Program-made: the position numbers and the translations under genes
Part shown: positions 1 through 7,131 of the stretch, one piece after another
How positions within the stretch are numbered: the first letter of the stretch is position 1
Layout: each line of letters opens with the position of its first letter
The notes under the pieces: model-generated
The model's input: only the letters and a program-made list of their open reading frames with translations
What the model was told of the DNA's origin: nothing
Databases searched by the model: none
Source: a virus
Virus record (IMG/VR): IMGVR_UViG_3300044692_000046
Span: 1 to 64,000 of that record
DNA: 64,000 bases
Direction: 5' to 3' (one strand)

Positions 1-753
1 GGTACCGCGGCCCAGCGCCTCATCGGCGGGGATGCGGATGCGTTCCTTGCGGGCGATGTCGCGGACGGTCTGCGTGAGGATGCCGACCTTCTCGCTGATC
101 TGCGCCGAGGAGTAGCCGCGCTCGGCCAACTCCTGGATCTGCTCGCGTCGCCGTTCCGCACCGCCAGGGCTCCGATCGAACTCGGCCATCGCCTTGGCGT
201 CTCTCTTGTCGCGAACTTTGCGGACGACGTTGGCGCGAGACAGATTCCGCTCGGCCTTGCCCTCGGTGATGGCTTCCTCAAACTCGCCGTCGGAGATGCC
301 ATCGGTCATGTGGTAGATGCCCGCGCCGTTGCCCGACAACTCGTCCGAGGAGACGAAGTCCGACGGTGCCGGCTTGCGCCCCATCAACTCGGTTTCATCG
401 TGTTGTTGCTTGGCCCGGCCGATGCGCCCGGCGTAGCTGGCCATCTCGGATCGCGTCGCCACGGTGCCGGCCTCCTGGCCGCGGCGGATCGCCACCCCGA
501 TTCCGCGCTCGGCCCGCCGCACGACCTCAGCCGCTGCGAGTTCCGCGTCCTTGCCGATCTGCTTCTGTGCCGTGTACACGCGGATCGCCTCGGACTGCGA
601 CTTGAGTTCAACAAGCTTGTCGATCTCGCCGTGCTCAAGAGCCTCGGCAAGCCACGATTTCGCCCGAGTGCACGCGTCGATCACGAACTGGCCGGGGTCG
701 GCGGCCCGCTCCACCACGGAGGTGTCGGAGGCGATGAGCGCGAGCTCGGTCAT
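1..753 (-). CDS. HTH-containing protein of mobile elements, C-terminus cut by window edge
   Basis: Function not recognised. About 251 residues are visible from an ATG at 753 and the frame is still open at base 1. The N-terminal half is helical and charged (ELAAAEVVRRAERGIG around residues 72-87). The visible C-terminal part holds a likely helix-turn-helix (AERGYSSAQISEKVGILTQ, roughly residues 211-229). The start overlaps the upstream stop as ATGA, so the gene is the last visible member of a coupled minus-strand operon led by an XRE repressor-like gene. A DNA-binding accessory role is plausible but inferred. Confidence 0.75.
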   Translation of the reverse strand, partial: MTELALIASDTSVVERAADPGQFVIDACTRAKSWLAEALEHGEIDKLVELKSQSEAIRVYTAQKQIGKDAELAAAEVVRRAERGIGVAIRRGQEAGTVATRSEMASYAGRIGRAKQQHDETELMGRKPAPSDFVSSDELSGNGAGIYHMTDGISDGEFEEAITEGKAERNLSRANVVRKVRDKRDAKAMAEFDRSPGGAERRREQIQELAERGYSSAQISEKVGILTQTVRDIARKERIRIPADEALGRGT

Positions 754-980
754 GACTCGCTCCCGAAGGCTGCGTCCAGCGCGTCTCCGAAGGCGTCGCC
801 CGTGCTGGCCTTCGCCGGCTCGCGCCGTACGTCGACCGGGATCTCGGAAGCACCGAACGCGTCGTCCAGCGGGTCCGAGTCGGCGACACCCAGCACCGAG
901 AGCGGGTCGTGCTTGGAAGTGGAGCCCAACTGGACCTCGCGGCCGGCGGGCTGGGCGGGGGCGTGGATACGGGTGGTCAC
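750..980 (-). CDS. small acidic hypothetical protein, 76 aa
   Basis: Function not recognised. The GTG start at 980 overlaps the upstream stop as GTGA, and its own TGA overlaps the next ATG. This coupling on both sides is the main reason for calling a gene with no domain. The product has a proline/alanine-rich N-terminus and an acidic tail with repeated DAFG/DDAFG segments, and looks low-complexity. Confidence 0.6.
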   Translation of the reverse strand: MTTRIHAPAQPAGREVQLGSTSKHDPLSVLGVADSDPLDDAFGASEIPVDVRREPAKASTGDAFGDALDAAFGSES

Positions 981-1258
981 GAGGCCCTCCGAGATGTCTT
1001 CCTGGCGGCGGCCTTCTCGGCGCGAGACTGTGCGGATCGGCGGGCGAGCCCCTGCATGTAGGCGCGGCGCAGCTGCGCGGCCCGCACTGCCCGGACTTCC
1101 GGCGTGAGTTCGCTGTTCGGGTCGACCTCGCGCTCGAACTTCGCCATGAAGGCATCGGTGCCGGGGGCGGTCGCGGCGGCGCGGTCGAGTTCCTTGGCCC
1201 ATCGCGTGTTCGACGCGATCTGGCAGATGCGGCTGCGGTCGGACTGCTGGCCGCTCAT
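977..1258 (-). CDS. basic hypothetical protein, 93 aa
   Basis: Function not recognised. It is a helical protein with a very basic C-terminus (RRSAQSRAEKAAARKTSRR), so it may bind nucleic acid. The ATG at 1258 overlaps the stop of the XRE gene upstream (ATGA) and the stop overlaps the next GTG start, so all four minus-strand genes from 1563 down are probably translated as one coupled operon. Confidence 0.65.
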   Translation of the reverse strand: MSGQQSDRSRICQIASNTRWAKELDRAAATAPGTDAFMAKFEREVDPNSELTPEVRAVRAAQLRRAYMQGLARRSAQSRAEKAAARKTSRRAS

Positions 1259-1563
1259 GCCGCGCCGTCCTGGTCCTCGTCGGCGGCCTCATCCTCGGCG
1301 GCCTGGACGGCGTCCTGGATGCGGGCGATCAGCTCCGGGTCGTGGTTCTGCAGCATCGTCACCGGGCACTGCATGGCCTCGGCGAACTTGGCCAAAACGG
1401 TGGGGGTGGCGCTGCGGGTACCGGACTCGATCTCGGACATGTGGCCGGCGGAGATCCCCGCGAACTTCGCAAGCTGGCCCTGGCTCCAGAGGCTGTGCTG
1501 CCGCGCCCATTTGAGGGCTTCGGGGCTGTGCCCGAGGGTGCGAACTGCTCGCTCTCGCTCCAT
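1255..1563 (-). CDS. XRE/Cro-CI family repressor, 102 aa
   Basis: Helix-turn-helix DNA-binding protein. The classic five-helix HTH_3 pattern is visible at about residues 14-70 (QLAKFAGISAGHMSEIESG is the recognition region), followed by a short acidic tail. It is the first gene of the leftward coupled operon. It is divergent from a second XRE gene at 1759, and the shared gap holds a perfect inverted repeat at 1585-1610, the expected position for an operator of a lysogeny or maintenance switch. Family assignment is firm; role as immunity repressor is inferred. Confidence 0.85.
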   Translation of the reverse strand: MERERAVRTLGHSPEALKWARQHSLWSQGQLAKFAGISAGHMSEIESGTRSATPTVLAKFAEAMQCPVTMLQNHDPELIARIQDAVQAAEDEAADEDQDGAA

Positions 1564-1584
1564 GCGAAGAACCTAATGCGAAGT

Positions 1585-1613
1585 CGCGCGAACCGTCAAT
1601 GGTTCGCGCGAAC
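1585..1613. promoter_or_regulatory. Operator-like palindromes between divergent XRE genes
   Basis: Ten-base perfect arms (CGCGCGAACC at 1585-1594 and its complement at 1601-1610) surround a 6-bp spacer. The right arm overlaps a second perfect 12-bp palindrome, GTTCGCGCGAAC, at 1602-1613. The site lies 21 bp upstream of the minus-strand XRE start. TGCGAAG-type heptamers recur at 1563-1583 and, inverted, near 1728-1737. The XRE proteins encoded on either side are the likely binders (inference). Confidence 0.6.
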
Positions 1614-1758
1614 TTCGTCCGTTCGGACGATGCAGGATGCTCGAACTGCTGTACGAATCTGTGCGCATTACATGCCCTGAGTCCCAATTTCCGCGAACCT
1701 GTGGCACCATGAGCCGTGACTTCGCACGCCTTCGCATGACCTTGGGGAGACGCGAGCC

Positions 1759-2382
1759 ATGCCCGCACCTGCCAGCACGCCCGAGCCTGAGCTCACCGAG
1801 CTCGGCCGCTACCTCGAAGACGCCCGAGAAACAGCCGGCCTCTCGAAGCGGGCAGCCGCTGGCCGGGCAGGCATCAGCGAAGGACGCTGGCGCCAGATCA
1901 CCCGCGGCTTCCAGCCCGCCGGCGAACATCAGATCCCCGCCAACCCCAAGAAGGACACCGTGGCGCGCATGGCCCGTGCCGTACGCGCCAACGTCCTCGT
2001 TGCCCAGCGACTCGCAGGCTTCGAGGTACCCGACCCCGACCCCGACGTCACGCCAGACGGGAAGTTCGGCAAGTGGTTGGTGGAGAAGCGTCAGATGGCC
2101 GGCTTCGGCACGAGCGCCGACCTGGCCGAGGCCGCGAACCTCGGCGCCGACGAGATCCGCGACTGGGAGGAGGGTCGCGCCCGGCCGGAGATCTGGCAGA
2201 TCACCGCGCTGGCCCGGGTGCTGGACGTCTCAGAGTTCGAGGCCCTGGCGATGGGTGACTACCTTCCTCCGGAGATCGCTGAGACCCTGACATGGATGAC
2301 GGACCCAGCTACACCCCCAGAGAGAGTGGCAGAGGTGCAGCGGTACCTGCGCTTCATGCGCTCCGAGGGCGCGACCGGCTGA
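1759..2382 (+). CDS. Transcriptional regulator with two XRE-like HTH domains, 207 aa
   Basis: The N-terminal HTH lies at about residues 13-60 (SKRAAAGRAGISEGRWRQI). A second HTH-like segment lies at about 98-145 (FGKWLVEKRQMAG and DLAEAANLGADEIRDWEEG). A short helical tail ends with RYLRFMRSEG. It is transcribed away from the XRE gene at 1255-1563 across a shared operator region, the arrangement of a CI/Cro-like switch. ATG is preceded by GGGGAGACGCGAGCC. Regulator identity is good; which of the two genes is the repressor is unknown. Confidence 0.8.
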   Translation: MPAPASTPEPELTELGRYLEDARETAGLSKRAAAGRAGISEGRWRQITRGFQPAGEHQIPANPKKDTVARMARAVRANVLVAQRLAGFEVPDPDPDVTPDGKFGKWLVEKRQMAGFGTSADLAEAANLGADEIRDWEEGRARPEIWQITALARVLDVSEFEALAMGDYLPPEIAETLTWMTDPATPPERVAEVQRYLRFMRSEGATG

Positions 2383-2624
2383 CCACCCGGACTGATCGAT
2401 GATCGATACTGACTGCTAGGCGTAGTCATTCGTTCGGGGGATAACCAATCACCGTGCGTCATTTGCCCTGCCTATACCGGTAATTGATCTACCTGAACGG
2501 ATGAGTGCGGTAACACACCGCCTACCGCTACTCTGGCTCACGTCTCGATGACGCCCAGGTGCCTGAGAGAGAGGGGTGGACGTCGGGAGGCAACTCTGCA
2601 AGGCACTCACCGGGGAGGGCCGAG
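2383..2624. other. Intergenic region with small repeats and lower GC
   Basis: No convincing gene. It contains GATCGATGATCGAT (about 2394-2407), the dyad GCGGT-aacac-ACCGC near 2507-2521 and an AT-richer stretch around 2450-2500. This is consistent with a promoter for the membrane protein that follows. No known regulatory motif was recognised. Confidence 0.4.
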
Positions 2625-3113
2625 TTGTCGGAACCCAGCAACACCAACCCATCAACCCTTGAGCGCAGCGCCCCGGTGATCCTGGGCTGCGGCGCTCTCC
2701 TATGGATCGTGTTCGGCGTGGCGACAGCCGTCACCGTGGCCGACCACGACAATGCGGTGCCACTCAGCCTGGAGATGATGCTGATCGCCTTCGGCAGCAC
2801 CGGCGTTCTCGGCGGACTGCTGCTGTACGGGGTCCGCATCGTCACGGCCAGGGTGCAGGTGGTCAAGGACAACCAGGTTCAGCTCGGCGCGAGGGTGGCG
2901 GCTAACACCACCGCCCTGCACGGCGCCACGGACGCGCTGGATGTCCTACAGAGCAAGGTTGACTCCAGCGCAGGCGCCACCGCAGGCATGGAGCAGGCCG
3001 TCACCGAGCTCGGCAAGTCGTACACCACCACGTTGCATCGCATCGCCGCCAGCAGAATCAACGGCGCGCATCTCGTCGCGGTCGGCGGGCAATCCGGCCG
3101 CGGCGACGGGTAA
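2625..3113 (+). CDS. Two-TM membrane protein with coiled-coil tail
   Basis: Hydrophobic segments lie at about residues 15-38 (LGCGALLWIVFGVATAV) and 48-72 (MMLIAFGSTGVLGGLLLYG). They are followed by a long helical, probably coiled-coil region with repeated VAANTTALHGATDAL-like heptads. TTG at 2625 is chosen because GGGGAGG lies five to seven bases upstream; a longer GTG start at 2559 is in frame but lacks a good site. A hairpin at 3141-3171 follows the stop. Function unknown; membrane-anchored phage or plasmid accessory proteins often look like this. Confidence 0.6.
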   Translation: MSEPSNTNPSTLERSAPVILGCGALLWIVFGVATAVTVADHDNAVPLSLEMMLIAFGSTGVLGGLLLYGVRIVTARVQVVKDNQVQLGARVAANTTALHGATDALDVLQSKVDSSAGATAGMEQAVTELGKSYTTTLHRIAASRINGAHLVAVGGQSGRGDG

Positions 3114-3140
3114 CCATCCCCGCTCTCGGCGAGCAGGCAG

Positions 3141-3171
3141 CCCCTACAACCCCGGACCCCGGTTGTGGGGG
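3141..3171. terminator. Bidirectional hairpin terminator
   Basis: Eleven-base arms (CCCCTACAACC at 3141-3151 and GGTTGTGGGGG at 3161-3171) pair completely if one G-U pair is allowed. The hairpin lies between the convergent ends of the membrane protein gene and the integrase gene. Confidence 0.65.
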
Positions 3172-3188
3172 CCGAACTGCATCCAGCG

Positions 3189-4214
3189 CTAAATCCGATC
3201 CCCCAGGTTGAGTTTTCGGTGCGCTTCCCGAGCCCGCTCGGCGGCCACGGAAGCACCGTACCGGCGCACCACCGGCGAGCCCTTCGCCCACCCTCCCTGA
3301 TTCTCCAGGTCCTCCTCCGATATGCCGGCGGCCTTGGCGTGGTGTGCCCAGGTGTGCCGCAGTCGGTGCGGCTGGATCTTCGGGATTCCGGCCTGCTCGC
3401 ACCGGCGCTCCAGCATTATCCCCACCGCGCCGCCGGTCATCCGCCACTCGACCGTTGGCACCGGTCCGGATCGATCAACCCGGGACCGGACCGACAGGAA
3501 CAGCGCCTTGCTCGCGGCGCCCGGGTGCTTGCGCCGGGCCCGCAGGTAGCGCGACAGCGCCAGCGTCGCCTTCGTGCCGGAGATCGCCACGAGCCGCGGC
3601 TTGCGGCCCTTCCCGAGGATGTAGATGTCACTGCGGTTGATGTCGACGCCAGCGGTGTCCGCGCGGACCAACTCCTCGCGCCGCACCCCGGTCGCATCCA
3701 TCAGCCGGATGATCGCTTCGTCGCGGAGGTCCACGAACGTGCGGTTGCTGCAGGTGGCCAGCAGCGCGGCGAGCGCGTCGTCGTAGACGATGGGCTTCGG
3801 CGGCGACGACACGACTGGTATGGGAATCCGATCGGTAGGAAGGATCTGCCCCACCCCGGATCCCGGTTCGTCGCGAAGCCATCGCCAGAACGATTTGAGG
3901 GCCATGAGGCGCCGGTAGCGGGTGCCGGAGCTGCGGCCGATGTCCTTGAGCCAAGCCAGGAAGCCTTCGATGTGTCTGCGCTCCACAAGGGACGGTTCGG
4001 TCACTTTGGAGTCGCCGACCTCGGGATCGTGGAGGTAGTCGAGGAATTGGCGGATGTCGATGAGGTAGGCGACGTGGGTGCCTTGGGACTGGGTACGGTC
4101 GTCGTGCTGGAGGTGGAAGTACCAATCGCGGACCCAGTCGTCCCAGTCGTCGCCGTGCTCGGGGAGGATGACGCGCACGTGTTCGAGGTTATCGGCACAT
4201 GGAGCGGCGTGCAT
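3189..4214 (-). CDS. int: Tyrosine recombinase (XerC/D-like phage integrase)
   Basis: Site-specific recombinase expected to integrate and excise the element. An N-terminal SAM-like core-binding domain (about residues 25-115) precedes the catalytic domain. With ATG at 4214 (341 aa) the catalytic set is visible: Arg178 in ATGVRREEL, a Lys near 202 in GKGRKPR, His283-x-x-Arg286 in PHRLRHTWA, Trp309 in QGGWAKG at the usual His/Trp position, and Tyr319 in RRYGAS. An upstream extension to 4340 and a GTG at 4178 are alternative starts; none has a strong ribosome site. No tRNA or core attachment site is recognisable beside it. Confidence 0.92.
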   Translation of the reverse strand: MHAAPCADNLEHVRVILPEHGDDWDDWVRDWYFHLQHDDRTQSQGTHVAYLIDIRQFLDYLHDPEVGDSKVTEPSLVERRHIEGFLAWLKDIGRSSGTRYRRLMALKSFWRWLRDEPGSGVGQILPTDRIPIPVVSSPPKPIVYDDALAALLATCSNRTFVDLRDEAIIRLMDATGVRREELVRADTAGVDINRSDIYILGKGRKPRLVAISGTKATLALSRYLRARRKHPGAASKALFLSVRSRVDRSGPVPTVEWRMTGGAVGIMLERRCEQAGIPKIQPHRLRHTWAHHAKAAGISEEDLENQGGWAKGSPVVRRYGASVAAERAREAHRKLNLGDRI

Positions 4215-4397
4215 AGTCCACGATCGGACGACGTGACCGTCTGTGCGGTTGTTGTTGCAGGTGAGCCGCCATATGCGAGACTCAGGTGCAGAGCGCTGCG
4301 ACCCGCGAGAACACCCAGTTCTCCGGCACCTGAGCGGCATCCATCGGGGTCATTCGAGCGTGCGGCGCCAAGCGCCGTTCGGCCAGTTATCGGCACA
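4188..4397. repeat. 12-bp direct repeat around the integrase 5' end
   Basis: GTTATCGGCACA occurs at 4188-4199 and again at 4386-4397, in the same orientation and 198 bp apart. One copy lies inside the first integrase codons if the ATG at 4214 is used, or just upstream of the alternative GTG at 4178. It could be an arm-type integrase site or an operator. Function is unproven. Confidence 0.4.
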
Positions 4398-4467
4398 CTA
4401 GTGGATCTCGTTCCGGGGGCCATTTGGCCGGTGCGCTACCGGGGTCTGGGGCAGCACACTCTGGGGA

Positions 4468-4514
4468 GGCGCCCCTCGACTGGTGCCTTGAGAGAGGAAC
4501 AGCCGAGGGGCGCC
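4468..4514. terminator. Hairpin between GntR gene and integrase
   Basis: Perfect 11-bp arms, GGCGCCCCTCG at 4468-4478 and CGAGGGGCGCC at 4504-4514, are separated by 25 bases. It lies downstream of the minus-strand GntR stop and upstream of the integrase, fitting a terminator for the GntR transcript. Another small dyad (GGCGCcaaGCGCC) occurs near 4362. Confidence 0.5.
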
Positions 4515-4652
4515 CCATTGGATCAACGGAGGCAACTTGCAGCGGTAACGGTCTTGACTGCAAGAATACTTACGGTGATCGATGTCCGGTTGGGACCCGC
4601 TCAGTCTACCCGACTGTGATCACGATCTGTGGCCACAGCCTCTGACCTAGCC

Positions 4653-5048
4653 TCAGAACTCCAGGCGTGTCCACCCCGGGTACGCCGTCTCGGTCCCGTC
4701 CACCGAAACGACGGTCACCGGCACCCCCTCCCCCAGGTCCCACCGGTCCCGTTCGGCCGGGGTGGGCATCCGGGAGTGCACCTCCACCACCGGCCGTACC
4801 CGCACCGGATCGACCTGGGGCTGTTCGCGGACGTAGGCGCCGGACCCTTTGCGTGTCGCCACCAGCCCATCCTGACGCAGGACAGCCAGTGCGTCACGGA
4901 TCGTGTCCCGGCTGACTTCGAAGTCGTGGGCCAGCGTGAACTCGGCCGGCAGCCGCGCGCCCGGTGCCAGTTCGCCGGACAGGATCTGCGCCCGGAGCTG
5001 CTCGGCCACACGCCGGTAGACGGGAAGCTCGGGGCCGCGGTCGGTCAC
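4653..5048 (-). CDS. GntR-family transcriptional regulator, 131 aa
   Basis: The N-terminal winged helix lies at about residues 8-75, with the family signature GARLPAEFTLAHDFEVSRDT and the wing KGSGAYV. The C-terminal part is only about 55 residues, far shorter than a full UTRA ligand domain. Short GntR regulators of this kind (KorSA-like) control transfer and replication genes in Streptomyces mobile elements. Position next to the integrase supports a maintenance role, but its target is not known. Confidence 0.85.
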   Translation of the reverse strand: MTDRGPELPVYRRVAEQLRAQILSGELAPGARLPAEFTLAHDFEVSRDTIRDALAVLRQDGLVATRKGSGAYVREQPQVDPVRVRPVVEVHSRMPTPAERDRWDLGEGVPVTVVSVDGTETAYPGWTRLEF

Positions 5049-5113
5049 GCATGAACGCTACGAAGCGGACAGGAGGGGATGTTCTGCGGCTACAGATCAG
5101 CGGATCGTGGTCC

Positions 5114-5119
5114 TACACT
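5114..5119 (+). promoter_or_regulatory. Predicted -10 element of a leaderless gene
   Basis: TACACT at 5114-5119 lies eight bases before the ATG at 5128, with no ribosome binding site between. Transcription would begin at or within a base or two of the start codon, a common arrangement in actinobacteria. The -35 is not distinct. Confidence 0.4.
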
Positions 5120-5127
5120 CGACTCTC

Positions 5128-5310
5128 ATGAGACGCAAGCACCGCGACACCCGCCCCGAGGGCTACTACGTCGACTCCGGCACCTACCCAGCCATGCCGA
5201 AGTCCCGGACGCTGACCACCGACCAGATCTTCGACGTGCTGGGCCGCATCACCCCGCAGGTGCACGCCGCGACCATGCACCAGTTCTCGCAGATCAAGCC
5301 CGGCGAGTAG
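5128..5310 (+). CDS. Small hypothetical protein, 60 aa
   Basis: Function not recognised. It is a basic N-terminus (MRRKHRDTRPEGYYVD) followed by a helical C-terminus (TDQIFDVLGRITPQVHAATM). The ATG at 5128 fits a leaderless transcript; a GTG seven codons upstream is possible. It is divergent from the GntR gene, whose product might repress it. Confidence 0.5.
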   Translation: MRRKHRDTRPEGYYVDSGTYPAMPKSRTLTTDQIFDVLGRITPQVHAATMHQFSQIKPGE

Positions 5311-5365
5311 CCGCCTCCCCGACTCGGACCCCGCCGCATCGACGTGCCCGGCGGGGTCCGCAATG

Positions 5366-6133
5366 TCAACTCACCATCGTCAGGCCACGGCGGGCCAGCC
5401 ACTCCTCCAGCTGACCATGCTCGGCGAGCTGGTCGACGTAGCGGCCAGGCCAGTCGATCGGCTTGCGCTTGTCCTTGCGGAACGCGTCGTAGTAGGCCCA
5501 CGCGGGGTGGACTCCGACCGGGCTCCACCGTCGGCCGTCGGTCTCCAACTGCTCGCCGACGATCGAGCGGAACAGGTGCACGTCCTCCTCGCGCCAGTCC
5601 ACGAACTCCTCCGAGCCGGTGTCAGGTTCGTTGTCCGAGGCTTCGAGGTGATCTTCATTCGTGTTCGCGCCGCCGGAGGGAGCGAAGCGACCGGAGGCGG
5701 GACACTCTAGTTCATCTTCGTTATCGGTTCTTCTTCTCGGTTCTTCTAAAGAAGTGCCTTTACCGCCGGATGGTTCACCGTCGGTGGCTGAGGGACTTAT
5801 GGTGCGACCTGCGGAAACGTCGGAGCCGGGTTCGCGGCGGACGTCGTAGACCTCCTGGACCCACACGAAGCGCCCATCTCGGTCACGGACTCGGCGGCGC
5901 ACGAGGTAGCCGGCGCGTTCCAGCTCGGCGAGAGTTGTACGGATTGCCTTGATGCCTTCGTTGGAGTTGCGGGACGCCGCGATGCGGTCGGCGCTGATCG
6001 CCCAGTCGTCCGGCCGCGACAGCAGTTCGACAAGCAGCCCGGTGGCTCGGTACGACAGCCGGGCGTCGCGGGCAACGTCGTTGCGGAGGATCTGGAAGTC
6101 CCGCTGGGGCTTCGGCGCCCGCTTGATCACCAC
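5366..6133 (-). CDS. Winged-helix replication-type protein, 255 aa
   Basis: The N-terminal 95 residues resemble the winged-helix domain of phage replisome organiser and RepA-like proteins: DFQILRNDVARD, LSYRATGLLVELLSRPDDW, then an HTH in ADRIAASRNSNEGIKAIRTT and a wing at GYLVRRRVRDRDGRF. The middle is long, polar and low-complexity. The C-terminal about 70 residues form a separate helical domain (WAYYDAFRKDKRKPIDWPGRYV). This is the best replication-initiation candidate in the window, but no helicase, primase or polymerase is adjacent. Confidence 0.7.
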   Translation of the reverse strand: MVIKRAPKPQRDFQILRNDVARDARLSYRATGLLVELLSRPDDWAISADRIAASRNSNEGIKAIRTTLAELERAGYLVRRRVRDRDGRFVWVQEVYDVRREPGSDVSAGRTISPSATDGEPSGGKGTSLEEPRRRTDNEDELECPASGRFAPSGGANTNEDHLEASDNEPDTGSEEFVDWREEDVHLFRSIVGEQLETDGRRWSPVGVHPAWAYYDAFRKDKRKPIDWPGRYVDQLAEHGQLEEWLARRGLTMVS

Positions 6134-6252
6134 CGCGCCACCGCCGGACGGCGGGTCGCTGAGTTGGTGTACCTGGTGCCCACAGTGGGCGCAGATGGCT
6201 TACCCTTGCGCACAGGGATCGTCCTTCCGGTGAGGCGGATGGAGGTTCCGAG

Positions 6253-6286
6253 GCCGGCCACGGGTGCTCCAACACCCGGGTCGGCC
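6253..6286. terminator. Imperfect hairpin
   Basis: CGGCC-ac-GGGTG pairs with CACCC-gggt-CGGCCG across a six-base loop. It lies downstream of the minus-strand gene ending at 6347 and upstream of the replication-type gene, so it may end the former's transcript. The rest of 6134-6346 shows no gene. Confidence 0.4.
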
Positions 6287-6346
6287 GACCTGTCTATTCA
6301 GGTATGTCGATCAATCATCGCACAGGTGTTCGACGGAACCGCGCCG

Positions 6347-6697
6347 TCATGGCCGGAAACCGGTTGGGAACGGATCGTCGGCGATGTATGTCTCGTTGGC
6401 GTGCTGAAGACCGGTCCAGATCTGATGCAGTGCCGAGCCTTCACCGTTGCGGTCGGCGATCACCCGCCAGACCGCCGGAATGTCCCATGCGACACCGCTG
6501 TCTTCGAACTCCTCATCCACGGCGACCCCCATCTCGGCGAGTGCCTCGATTGCCGATCTGGTTGCCCACCAGAGTTTGCTCTCGACGTAGTGACGCGAGT
6601 CGGTGCCTGCCGAGATGATCCGGGCCATGCCGTCCAGGGCATCACTCAGATGCCGCCCGATCCGTTCGTTACGATCTTGGTCTGGTGACTCAGTCAT
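6347..6697 (-). CDS. Hypothetical protein, 116 aa
   Basis: Function not recognised. Soluble, acidic and helical. The central segment runs ESKLWWATRSAIEALAEMGV and is followed by EEFEDSGVAWDIPAVW. ATG at 6697 is chosen; an in-frame upstream extension is possible but proline-rich and unlike the rest. Confidence 0.55.
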   Translation of the reverse strand: MTESPDQDRNERIGRHLSDALDGMARIISAGTDSRHYVESKLWWATRSAIEALAEMGVAVDEEFEDSGVAWDIPAVWRVIADRNGEGSALHQIWTGLQHANETYIADDPFPTGFRP

Positions 6698-6807
6698 GGC
6701 CGTAAGCGTAGGCGACCCTGAGGGGCATTGAGCCGGTCTCGTCGGCGAGCCTTCCGGTACCGTGGATCGCGCATCCACGAAGCGCTGCCACCCTGAGGAG
6801 ACCTACG

Positions 6808-7098
6808 ATGGCCGTCCAGCGCTACCGCCTCCGGATCTTCCGCGACGGGTCGAAGGCCAAGGTGCTCCGCGAGGGCGAGAAGGTGCACGAGACCACCGAC
6901 TACCTCGACCCGTCCTCCGACAGCCGACTGCGGGATCTGCTGGTGGCTCTCGCCGAGGAGTCCCACAAGGTCGACCCGTTCGGCACGTTCAAGCTGGAGA
7001 AGTGGCGGCTGGACGTCTACCCCGAGCATCCCGGGCACATGAAGCGGGTAGCTCGGGTGACGATCGACTCGGCCGGCAGGACTGTCGTCGAACGATAG
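6808..7098 (+). CDS. Hypothetical protein, 96 aa
   Basis: Function not recognised. A small predicted alpha/beta protein with a basic start (MAVQRYRLRIFRDGSKAKVL) and a C-terminal strand pattern (RVARVTIDSAGRTVVER). The sequence CTGAGGAG lies upstream of the ATG. The product is complete and its base composition matches its neighbours. Confidence 0.6.
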   Translation: MAVQRYRLRIFRDGSKAKVLREGEKVHETTDYLDPSSDSRLRDLLVALAEESHKVDPFGTFKLEKWRLDVYPEHPGHMKRVARVTIDSAGRTVVER

Positions 7099-7131
7099 AC
7101 ACGCCCGCCATCTGGGTTAGATGATCGACGC

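Noticed and set aside
464-1576. Plus-strand frame of 370 codons over the repressor operon
   Set aside because: Antisense to four translationally coupled minus-strand genes including a clear XRE protein; Ser/Arg/Pro-rich shadow.
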